In this document: piece by piece, positions 1-5,603 of the stretch
Position numbering within the stretch: the first letter of the stretch is position 1
Layout of the letters: each line of letters starts with the position of its first letter
NCBI GenBank assembly: GCA_004297865.1
Contig: SCSO01000438.1
Coordinates: 1-5,737, forward strand
Length of the DNA: 5,737 nt
Reading direction: 5' to 3'
DNA from: Legionella sp.
GTDB taxonomy: Bacteria > Pseudomonadota > Gammaproteobacteria > Legionellales > Legionellaceae
Notes under the pieces: model-generated
Told to the model about the DNA's origin: nothing
Seen by the model: only the letters and a program-made list of their open reading frames with translations
Databases searched by the model: none
Translations under genes and position numbers: made by a program

Positions 1-1
1 C

Positions 2-7
2 TATGAT
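2..7 (+). promoter_or_regulatory. Possible -10 element upstream of map
   Basis: TATGAT, one mismatch from the sigma70 -10 consensus, lies 27 bases before the map start codon. A start site around position 13-15 would give a leader of about 20 nt, enough to include the GGAAAA ribosome-binding stretch at 23-28. The matching -35 box would fall outside the window, so this cannot be confirmed. The surrounding sequence is very AT-rich, which makes chance -10 matches common. Confidence 0.25.
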
Positions 8-34
8 AAAATAATAATTTTTGGAAAATCCAAA

Positions 35-799
35 ATGGCCGTAGTGATAAAAACACCTGATGAAATCGAGAAAATGCGGGTCGCAGGACGGCTTGCGGGC
101 GAAGTTTTGGAAATGATAGGCCCTCACGTTAAAGAAGGCATCACTACTGATGAATTAAACGACATTTGTCATGAGTACATTGTCAATGTGCAAAAAGCTA
201 TCCCAGCCCCTTTAAATTACAATGGTTTTCCTAAATCCATTTGCACCTCCATCAATCACGTAGTCTGCCACGGAATTCCTGGAAAAAAAGCCTTAAAAAA
301 TGGGGACATTATCAATATCGATGTCACTGTGATTAAAGATTATTATCACGGCGATACTAGCAAAATGTTTTTCGTTGGCGAGCCTTCAGTAAAAGCAAAA
401 CACGTCGTGCAAATTGCCCATGATTGCCTTTATATAGGCATCGATATGGTCAAACCAGGCGTACGTCTAGGTGATATTGGAAGCGCTATCCAACAACATG
501 CTGAAAAAAACCGTTGCTCTGTAGTACGTGATTATTGCGGTCATGGCATAGGCCGAATCTTCCATGAAGATCCGCAAGTTTTACATTATGGAGTTCCTAA
601 TACGGGTATGGCGCTCGAGCCAGGGATGACGTTTACTATTGAACCTATGGTTAATATTGGTAAACATCACACCCGCTTATTACCCGACAATTGGACGGTA
701 GTGACTAAGGATCATAGTCTTTCGGCTCAATGGGAACACACTCTTTTAGTGACCGATGATGGTGTAGAAATTTTGACTCTACGTAATGAAGAACGATAA
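35..799 (+). CDS. map: Type I methionine aminopeptidase
   Basis: Cytosolic metalloprotease that removes the initiator methionine from new proteins when the second residue is small. The 254-residue protein is full length for the short bacterial type I enzyme (E. coli is 264). All expected active-site residues are visible: metal ligands Asp96 (in NIDVT), Asp107 (in HGDTS), His170 (in CGHGIG), Glu203 (in TIEPM) and Glu234 (in WEHT), plus the substrate-contacting His79 (in VCHGIP). The ATG at 35 is preceded by GGAAAA at 23-28 with normal spacing, and the protein begins with MAVVIKTPDEIEKMR, the usual family N terminus. The gene ends inside glnD (14-bp overlap), so the two are probably one operon, as map and glnD are adjacent in E. 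coli. Nothing looks degraded. Function is certain at family level. Confidence 0.97.
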   Translation: MAVVIKTPDEIEKMRVAGRLAGEVLEMIGPHVKEGITTDELNDICHEYIVNVQKAIPAPLNYNGFPKSICTSINHVVCHGIPGKKALKNGDIINIDVTVIKDYYHGDTSKMFFVGEPSVKAKHVVQIAHDCLYIGIDMVKPGVRLGDIGSAIQQHAEKNRCSVVRDYCGHGIGRIFHEDPQVLHYGVPNTGMALEPGMTFTIEPMVNIGKHHTRLLPDNWTVVTKDHSLSAQWEHTLLVTDDGVEILTLRNEER

Positions 800-3371
800 T
801 CGCTTAATCAAAGAACACATCAAAGAGTTTAAAGAAATACTCTGTGAAGAGTTTTCCCAAAAAGCAAATATCAATTCCATCACTCACAAGCTCACTCTCT
901 TCATTGACCAAATTCTTATAAACTTATTTACGCAAAACCAACTCGATAAAAATGCGAATTTTTGTCTATTAGCTTTAGGAAGCTATGGCCGTCGCGAATT
1001 GCAATTGTATTCAGATATCGACGTCTTGCTATTACATAAGGACAAAATCAGTAAAGCAGACCTTCAACACGCCCAACAATTCATTCAAGATTGTTGGGAC
1101 GTGGGCTTAGAAATTCGTCAACAAATCACTACCGTTGATTCCTGTGCCGACCTTGCAAGCCAAGATCTCACTGTGATTTCCAGTATCATGGACATGTATC
1201 TTATCTGTGGACGTGGCAGTTTGCAGGAAGAGCTACTTTACAAAACCCAAGCCTTGCATATGTGGCCAAGTTCGGACTATTTTTTGGCAAAACAACAAGA
1301 ACAGCTTAAACGGCATGCCAAATACCGTGACACTGCTTATAACTTAGAGCCCAATATCAAACATGGTCCAGGGGGATTGAGAGATATCCATATTCTTTTA
1401 AGCATTGCCAAACGACATTTTAATATTAAAAAATTAACCGAAGGCATAAATTATGGATTTTTAAGTGAGAAGGAATACGAAGAATTAATGTATTGCCAAC
1501 ACTTTCTTTGGCGAGTACGTTTTGCCCTCCATCAATTGGCCGATAAGGCAGAAGAAAACCTCACTTTTGATTATCAAGTAAAACTAGCGCAGTTTTTTGA
1601 TTATACCGACCGACCACATTCTTTGGCCATTGAGCAATTCATGAAAGATTATTTCAAAATTATCAAAAGAACTCGTGAGCTCAATGAAATATTAATGCAA
1701 TGGTTTGACGAAACCATTGTCCATCATCAAAAACAAAAAATTATTCGTTTAGATAATGAATTTCAATTAGCTAATAATTATATAGAAGTTCGTCATAACC
1801 GAGTATTTAGCCAGAGTCCACCCGCACTTATGCGCCTATTTCTGTGGATCGCAAAACGCCCAGAGATTGAGGGCGTGCGCGCGGATACCATCAAACTTAT
1901 TCGTGAAAGTTTATACTTGATGAATAAGCGTTTTCGTAAATCTCAGGAGGTCACTACAACCTTTATGAGTATTTTCCAATATGGTCACGATCCTTATGAA
2001 GCTTTACAAAGAATGAATAGATACGGGATCTTAGCCCATTATCTGGATTGTTTTGCTAATGTGACCGGGCAAATGCAATATGATTTATTTCATGTTTATA
2101 CCGTTGATCAACACACTCTTTTTGTTATTCGTAATATTTCGCGTTTTAAACAAGCACAGTTTGCCACTACTTTTCCTTTATGCGCTAAATTGATGCCACA
2201 TTTGGATAAACCAGAAATTTTATATTTAAGTGCCCTATTCCATGATATTGCCAAAGGACGCGGGGGGGATCATTCGGAATTGGGTGCGGTAGAAGCAGAA
2301 GAATTTGCAGCCAGACATCATCTGGGCGAAGAAGACACCGCCTTGTTTGTTTGGTTAGTTCGCAACCATTTATTAATGTCGCATACTGCCCAACGTCAAG
2401 ATATTTATGATTTGAAAACCGTTGAACATTTTTGCGCCCTGCTGCCCCAGCCGCGTTACCTCGATTATTTGTATTTACTTACCGTAGCTGATATTTGTGG
2501 CACTAACCCCAGTTTATGGAATACCTGGAAAGATTCTCTGTTGAAAGAGCTTTATCAAGCGGCCAAACATAATCTACATAAAGAACAAGAGCTTATCGAT
2601 GAAACCGCTTTAATTAATTCGCGTAAAGAATTAGCCTTAAATCTCCTAATAGCTGAAGGATTTAATCCTCAAGAACTAACCCAACTTTGGGATCAATTTA
2701 AAGTTAAATACTTCTTACATGAATCTCCCAACGTGATTGCGCTCCATACTAAAGCGATTTTAACCTGTACGAGCTTCCCTCTTGTCTTAATCATGCCGCA
2801 TCATAGTCAAGGAGGAACAGAGGTCTTTATTTATATGCCCCATCGTGATGAACGTTTTACCATCACTACCGCGGTATTGAGTAATCATTTAGCAACTATT
2901 CAAGAGGCCGTGATTAGCACTTGTGATAATCAATTTGATTTAGATACTTATATTATTCTTGATGAAAACAACCAAGCGCTCTTTGACAAACAACGAATAC
3001 AATCTATTCAAAAGGCCTTGACTCAACATTTAGCAGATACAGAAAAATTACCCCCTGTCTCCAAAAAGAGATTATCGCGCGCTTTAGCTCATTTTAATGT
3101 CAGCACCCAAATTAACTATCATGATGATGAACCTAACCACCATACTCGCATGTTTTTAATTACCACGGACCGTCCAGGTTTATTAGCCACTATCAGTCGG
3201 GTTTTTTTAACGCAGAATATTCATTTACTCAATGCCAAAATTGCTACCGCAGGCGAACGTGCAGAAGATATGTTTTATATCATTAATTCTCAAAGTGAGC
3301 CCTTAACACAAGAAGAAAAAGAAAACTTAAAACAAAAGTTAATACAGGAGTTAGCTAAAACTCGTTTTTGA
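786..3371 (+). CDS. glnD: PII uridylyltransferase / uridylyl-removing enzyme
   Basis: Bifunctional cytosolic nitrogen sensor. It adds UMP to PII proteins (GlnB/GlnK) when glutamine is low and removes it when glutamine is high. The 861 residues are near the usual length (E. coli about 890). Visible domains in order: nucleotidyltransferase with GSYGRREL at 65-72 and catalytic Asp77/Asp79 in SDID; the conserved linker motif NLEPNIKHGPGGLRD at 186-200; an HD hydrolase domain with VDQHT (His443), the LFHDIAKG motif (His486/Asp487), His496 and His528; then two ACT domains for glutamine sensing, roughly 667-732 (with GGTEVFIY) and 788-853 (with TDRPGLLA). Both catalytic centres appear intact. The ATG at 786 lies inside the map reading frame and has no clear Shine-Dalgarno sequence, so translational coupling to map is likely. 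The next in-frame ATG would remove the catalytic domain, so this start is favoured. In E. coli dapD lies near map and glnD; here a porin-like gene follows. Confidence 0.96.
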   Translation: MKNDNRLIKEHIKEFKEILCEEFSQKANINSITHKLTLFIDQILINLFTQNQLDKNANFCLLALGSYGRRELQLYSDIDVLLLHKDKISKADLQHAQQFIQDCWDVGLEIRQQITTVDSCADLASQDLTVISSIMDMYLICGRGSLQEELLYKTQALHMWPSSDYFLAKQQEQLKRHAKYRDTAYNLEPNIKHGPGGLRDIHILLSIAKRHFNIKKLTEGINYGFLSEKEYEELMYCQHFLWRVRFALHQLADKAEENLTFDYQVKLAQFFDYTDRPHSLAIEQFMKDYFKIIKRTRELNEILMQWFDETIVHHQKQKIIRLDNEFQLANNYIEVRHNRVFSQSPPALMRLFLWIAKRPEIEGVRADTIKLIRESLYLMNKRFRKSQEVTTTFMSIFQYGHDPYEALQRMNRYGILAHYLDCFANVTGQMQYDLFHVYTVDQHTLFVIRNISRFKQAQFATTFPLCAKLMPHLDKPEILYLSALFHDIAKGRGGDHSELGAVEAEEFAARHHLGEEDTALFVWLVRNHLLMSHTAQRQDIYDLKTVEHFCALLPQPRYLDYLYLLTVADICGTNPSLWNTWKDSLLKELYQAAKHNLHKEQELIDETALINSRKELALNLLIAEGFNPQELTQLWDQFKVKYFLHESPNVIALHTKAILTCTSFPLVLIMPHHSQGGTEVFIYMPHRDERFTITTAVLSNHLATIQEAVISTCDNQFDLDTYIILDENNQALFDKQRIQSIQKALTQHLADTEKLPPVSKKRLSRALAHFNVSTQINYHDDEPNHHTRMFLITTDRPGLLATISRVFLTQNIHLLNAKIATAGERAEDMFYIINSQSEPLTQEEKENLKQKLIQELAKTRF

Positions 3372-3425
3372 GCATTTATTGTCTAGATCTTTTAATTATC
3401 ATTTTTTTCAAGTAGCATGTTAAGA

Positions 3426-3479
3426 ACTGATTTCCTTTTTTATCAGTGACTAATGCATAGAATAATCAGTTATAACTGA
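3426..3479. promoter_or_regulatory. ACTGAT/ATCAGT half-site cluster with 14-bp palindrome
   Basis: The gap between glnD and the porin-like gene holds ACTGAT at 3426-3431, ATCAGT at 3442-3447, ATCAGT at 3465-3470 and ACTGAA at 3475-3480. The last two lie in a perfect 14-bp palindrome, TCAGTTATAACTGA (3466-3479), whose centre includes a -10-like TATAAC (3471-3476). Another -10-like box, TAGAAT, is at 3458-3463. No convincing -35 box was found for either. The first two half-sites could form a weak hairpin (6-bp stem, 10-base loop), but it lacks a following T-run, so it is not a clear glnD terminator. A repressor or activator operator controlling the downstream outer-membrane gene is a reasonable inference. 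No regulator is identified. Confidence 0.35.
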
Positions 3480-3493
3480 ATAGAGAATGGATT

Positions 3494-3510
3494 TTAATTT
3501 TAAAAATTAA
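3494..3510. repeat. AT-only inverted repeat just before the porin RBS
   Basis: TTAATTTT and AAAATTAA form a perfect 8-bp inverted repeat around one A. The right arm runs into the AAGGA ribosome-binding site (3509-3513) of the gene starting at 3519. In mRNA the arms could pair only weakly because all pairs are A-U and the loop is too tight for full pairing. It may simply reflect AT-rich promoter DNA. Confidence 0.3.
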
Positions 3511-3518
3511 GGATAATT

Positions 3519-4334
3519 ATGAAAAATATGCACTCCACTCCCCAATTTAATAGAATTTTTCTTGCGTTAAGTCTTTTTTGCAGCGCAAGCCTTGCAAACG
3601 CCGGTGCCATGGGTCCAGTGGCAATGCCTTATAAATGGACAGGGCCTTATGTAGGTGGCGAATTAGGCTGGGGTGGGTTCACTACTGTATGGGGTGCTAA
3701 TGTACCTTCTGAATTAGGTTTTTTCAGTGGTGCAGGAGCTCAAATCACTAACGCATCTTCTGGTGAGGATAAAGATACTGCTTTTCTTGGCGGTTTTCAC
3801 CTAGGTTATGATTATCAATTTGGTGTAACCCCCTGGGTTGCTGGAATTGAAATTGCTGGAGATTTTGGTAATTTTGAAACTGAACGTTCTGCTGTTACTC
3901 TGGCAGGACCAGTAGGCAATATTAGACAAGACACTTCTGCTGATTCATTCGGTACTGTTCGTGGAAAATTCGGTTGGAGAATAGGAAACGCACTACCCTT
4001 CCTTACTGGTGGGGCTATTCTAGCCAAGGTTTCTACAATCAGCCAAACTTGCTTTCCTACTCTATCTCACTGCAATCTGATAGATACTGAAACCACTAGA
4101 TCTGGAGGCCTAATTGGCGGTGGATTGGATTACCGCATTACTCCTCAATGGAGTGTAGGTGTTCTTGGCTTTTGGGCTAATCTTTCACGACAATACCAAC
4201 AAAGTAGTGCCGTGACTACTTCTGGAGCTATTGTACCGAATACTTTAATTGAAAACCGTAGTGATCCATCCATGTACATGGCGGTTGCTAGAGTGAGCTA
4301 TCATCCTAGTTTGTTCACTAATGTTGAAAACTAA
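3519..4334 (+). CDS. Predicted outer-membrane beta-barrel (porin-like) protein
   Basis: A secreted 271-residue protein with a signal peptide: basic start, hydrophobic FLALSLF core and a likely signal peptidase I site after LANA (residue 28). The mature protein then reads GAMGPVAMPYKWTGPYVGGELGWGG, split here only by wording: the GAMGPV start recalls Legionella secreted proteins, and WTGPYVGGELGWGG matches the first strand of Omp25/Omp31-type small barrels. Later barrel-like segments are FLGGFHLGYDYQF (89-101), FGTVRGKFGWRIG (144-156), FLTGGAILAKVS (161-172), GLIGGGLDYRITPQWSVGVLG (197-217 region) and a final strand MYMAVARVSYH (252-262). Cys178 and Cys185 are 7 residues apart in a probable surface loop and could form a disulfide. 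Unlike typical barrels, which end in an aromatic residue, nine residues follow the last strand. Start chosen at 3519 because AAGGA lies 5 bases upstream. Two TAA codons in tandem end the gene. Ligand, pore activity and any role in host interaction are unknown. Confidence 0.85.
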   Translation: MKNMHSTPQFNRIFLALSLFCSASLANAGAMGPVAMPYKWTGPYVGGELGWGGFTTVWGANVPSELGFFSGAGAQITNASSGEDKDTAFLGGFHLGYDYQFGVTPWVAGIEIAGDFGNFETERSAVTLAGPVGNIRQDTSADSFGTVRGKFGWRIGNALPFLTGGAILAKVSTISQTCFPTLSHCNLIDTETTRSGGLIGGGLDYRITPQWSVGVLGFWANLSRQYQQSSAVTTSGAIVPNTLIENRSDPSMYMAVARVSYHPSLFTNVEN

Positions 4335-4349
4335 TAAGTTGCTCAAATA

Positions 4350-4376
4350 AAAAATGGGCCTATAAGGCCCATTTTT
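4350..4376. terminator. Bidirectional intrinsic terminator between convergent genes
   Basis: AAAAATGGGCC and GGCCCATTTTT form a perfect 11-bp inverted repeat with a TATAA loop. The GC core GGGCC/GGCCC is flanked by an A-run on the left and a T-run on the right, so each strand's transcript has a GC stem followed by a U-run. It lies 15 bases after the porin-like gene's stop and 12 bases beyond the stop of the minus-strand Gly/His-rich gene, so it can end both transcripts. Confidence 0.9.
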
Positions 4377-4388
4377 ATTTGGATGGAA

Positions 4389-4730
4389 TTAATTACAAAC
4401 TTTCACTTTGTAACAACCGCGGTAATTGCATTTTTTTACCCAACTACAACCAGAGTTGTAATAAACACCTGCTGGAACAGCCACACCAACTCCGTACCAA
4501 CGACCATTACGCCAGACGCCCCCATGGTATCCGCCATGATACCCACCATTATGCCAACCACCATGATGACCGCCATGATGACCACCATGATGTCCGCCGT
4601 GATGCCCTCCCCGATGTCCACCATGATGTCCACCACCATGATGACCTGCTGAGGCAGTTGCACTAAATGCGAATAGTGAAAGACCTATACTAGCCGCACC
4701 TAAAAATTTAATAAGTCCTTGATTTTTCAT
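4389..4730 (-). CDS. Small exported Gly/His-rich protein with Cys-rich tail
   Basis: A 113-residue protein with three parts. Residues 1-28 are a signal peptide (MKNQ start, hydrophobic LGAASIGLSLFAF, probable cleavage after ASA). Residues 29-71 are a low-complexity stretch of HHGG-type repeats with 16 histidines, passing into HNGGYHGGYHGG. Residues 72-113 contain WRNGRWYGVGVAVP and four cysteines (95, 101, 106, 112) among aromatic and basic residues. The repeat is visible in DNA as roughly 12-bp units at 4560-4646. The ATG at 4730 has an AGGG ribosome-binding site 6 bases upstream and a good promoter beyond it, supporting a real gene rather than a repeat artefact. The His stretch suggests binding of metals such as zinc, nickel or copper; the cysteines could form disulfides or join in metal binding. 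Both are inference. Similar short Gly/His-rich exported proteins are known from Legionella, without assigned function to my knowledge. Confidence 0.8.
   Translation of the reverse strand: MKNQGLIKFLGAASIGLSLFAFSATASAGHHGGGHHGGHRGGHHGGHHGGHHGGHHGGWHNGGYHGGYHGGVWRNGRWYGVGVAVPAGVYYNSGCSWVKKCNYRGCYKVKVCN
4560..4646 (-). repeat. In-gene 12-bp tandem repeats encoding HHGG units
   Basis: Near-identical 12-bp units (plus-strand form close to CCACCATGATGA, varying at ACC/GCC and GAC/GTC) encode His-His-Gly-Gly over residues 29-57 of the small exported protein. One unit is altered to His-Arg-Gly-Gly (around residues 39-42). Unit number could change by replication slippage without shifting the reading frame. 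Confidence 0.75.
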
Positions 4731-4768
4731 GATAATCCCTCAGTTGAGTTCGATGCACTAACCCTAGA

Positions 4769-4796
4769 AGTATAGTTCATTTTTAAATCATATCAA
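4769..4796 (-). promoter_or_regulatory. Sigma70-type promoter for the Gly/His-rich gene
   Basis: On the minus strand, a -35 box TTGATA (4791-4796) and a -10 box TATACT (4769-4774) are separated by 16 bases. Each differs from consensus at one or two positions. Transcription would begin near 4762, giving a leader of about 32 nt that ends in AGGGATTATC before the ATG at 4730. This allows the gene to be expressed independently of tadA. No operator was recognised. Confidence 0.7.
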
Positions 4797-4815
4797 CCAT
4801 TAATTAATCATTGCC

Positions 4816-4965
4816 ACATGCGGGTTTTCGTGAACGTGCCGATGCCCGGTTTTTAAATTGTGCAATATTCAAAGACGGGCACGAAAAAAGTAGTAGGTTG
4901 GGTCGTGACCCAACATAACCATTTCATCCTTGCTCAAGATTTTTTGTTGGGTCTCGACCCAACCT
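4816..4965. repeat. Composite palindromic repeat, copy 1 (150 bp)
   Basis: First of two adjacent direct copies. Each unit begins ACATGCGG and has two palindromic modules. The first, 4825-4887, is a hairpin with TTTTCGTG pairing to CACGAAAA and an inner GCCCG/CGGGC; its left arm holds GTGAAC, GTGCCG, ATGCCC and its right arm one GGGCAC. The second module is the paired 22-bp inverted repeat listed separately. The intergenic position, palindromic nature and duplication resemble REP/MITE-type elements. No transposase is encoded here. Together with copy 2 this accounts for most of the 417-bp gene-free stretch between the two minus-strand genes; the short remainder (about 4797-4815 and 5130-5147) shows nothing recognisable. 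Confidence 0.85.
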
Positions 4966-4967
4966 AC
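4893..4967. repeat. Paired 22-bp inverted repeats, first unit
   Basis: The arms 4893-4914 and 4946-4967 are reverse complements at 20 of 22 positions and flank a 31-bp spacer. Each arm is itself nearly palindromic: GGTTGGGTCGTGACCCAAC on the left, GTTGGGTCTCGACCCAACC on the right. The DNA could therefore form two small hairpins or one long one. The GTAGGTTGGGTC / GACCCAACCTAC ends resemble dispersed REP-like sequences seen in many gammaproteobacteria. The final ACAT-side bases overlap the start of copy 2. Confidence 0.8.
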
Positions 4968-5125
4968 ATGCGGTTTTCGTGAACGTGCCCGTGAGCGTGC
5001 CCGGTTTTTATATTGTGTAATATTCAAAGACGGGCACGGGCACGAAAAAGTCGTAGGTTGGGTCGCGACCCAACATAACCATTTCATCTTCGCTCAAGAT
5101 TTTTTGTTGGGTCTCGACCCAACCT
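4966..5125. repeat. Composite palindromic repeat, copy 2 (160 bp)
   Basis: Second direct copy, starting exactly where copy 1 ends, with ACAT repeated again at 5126-5129. It differs from copy 1 by a few substitutions, two single-base length changes and two 6-bp insertions. Its hairpin (4974-5048) has four GTGNNC hexamers in the left arm (4979-5002: GTGAAC, GTGCCC, GTGAGC, GTGCCC) and two GGGCAC hexamers in the right arm (5032-5043). Copy 1 has one fewer hexamer in each arm. The linker following the left arm, with AATATTCAAAGAC, is nearly identical in both copies. Confidence 0.85.
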
Positions 5126-5127
5126 AC
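5053..5127. repeat. Paired 22-bp inverted repeats, second unit
   Basis: Arms 5053-5074 and 5106-5127 match as inverted repeats at 21 of 22 positions around a 31-bp spacer that differs from the first unit's at only two bases. The left arm contains the perfect 16-bp palindrome TTGGGTCGCGACCCAA. On the minus strand the left-arm hairpin is followed, after about 7 bases, by TTTTT, so it might weakly end tadA transcription. That is not a standard intrinsic terminator. Confidence 0.8.
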
Positions 5128-5147
5128 ATAGCAAGCCTTACGTCACA

Positions 5148-5603
5148 TTAACGTCTCGATTCAAAAAAATGACTCAATAAATCCGCACATTCTTGCTGCA
5201 AAGGCCCCTCATCCACAATTACCTTATGATTCAAAGGATAACCCTGTAATAGATTATAAATAGATCCCGCTGCCCCAGCTTTAAAATCACGAGTGGCAAA
5301 CACCAAACGGTGTATACGAGCATGCACCAACAAGCCAGCGCACATGGTGCATGGTTCTAAAGTAACGTATAACGTCGTATTCAATAAGCGATGATTTCTT
5401 AAAGCCTGAGCTGCTTGGCGAATGGCATTGAACTCTGCATGAGCACTAGGATCATGCGTTATGAGAGATGAGTTTCTACCCACGCCTAAGAGTTGTTGAT
5501 CTTGACTGACTACGACTGCACCTATAGGCACTTCGCCCTCTTCTTGCGCTATAAGAGCTTGCTCATAAGCCAATTGCATCCATTGTTTATCGTTCATTCC
5601 CAT
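5148..5603 (-). CDS. tadA: tRNA-specific adenosine deaminase
   Basis: Zinc enzyme that deaminates adenosine 34 to inosine in the anticodon of tRNA-Arg(ACG), allowing one tRNA to read CGU, CGC and CGA. The 151-residue protein is of normal length. The cytidine/deoxycytidylate deaminase fold motifs are present: HAE at 55-57 (zinc ligand His55, proton-shuttling Glu57) and PCTMC at 84-88 (zinc ligands Cys85 and Cys88). GEVPIGAVVV near the start and GRNSSLITHDPSAHAE also fit the family. It lies directly behind guaA. The ATG at 5603 overlaps guaA by 10 bp; a second ATG at 5597 (protein starting MNDKQW) would give the common 4-bp ATGA overlap and is equally plausible. Neither has a strong ribosome-binding site, so translational coupling to guaA is likely. 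The tail ends SHFFESRR. Confidence 0.95.
   Translation of the reverse strand: MGMNDKQWMQLAYEQALIAQEEGEVPIGAVVVSQDQQLLGVGRNSSLITHDPSAHAEFNAIRQAAQALRNHRLLNTTLYVTLEPCTMCAGLLVHARIHRLVFATRDFKAGAAGSIYNLLQGYPLNHKVIVDEGPLQQECADLLSHFFESRR

Noticed and set aside
3426..3447. Intrinsic terminator of glnD
   Set aside because: The hairpin has a 6-bp AT-rich stem and its T-run is in the loop rather than after the stem.
3815..4027. Minus-strand 70-codon open frame
   Set aside because: It lies wholly antisense within the barrel gene and shows no domain, start signal or promoter.
4379..4666. Plus-strand His/Asp-rich and Met/Thr-rich open frames, plus a second minus-strand frame (4436-4663)
   Set aside because: These are other frames of the 12-bp repeats in the Gly/His-rich gene. 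Only the 113-residue minus-strand frame has a signal peptide, ribosome-binding site and promoter.
5053..5127. Intrinsic terminator for tadA in the repeat hairpins
   Set aside because: On the minus strand the first hairpin is followed by an A-run, not a T-run, and the other has its T-run about 7 bases away. Rho-dependent or read-through ending is equally likely.
4816..5129. CRISPR array
   Set aside because: There are only two units, the so-called spacers are nearly identical, the palindromes are long, and no cas gene is nearby.
4869..5151. Open frames on both strands across the tandem repeat (about 72 codons each)
   Set aside because: They consist of the repeat read through in frame, are internally duplicated for that reason, and lack ribosome-binding sites or any recognisable domain.
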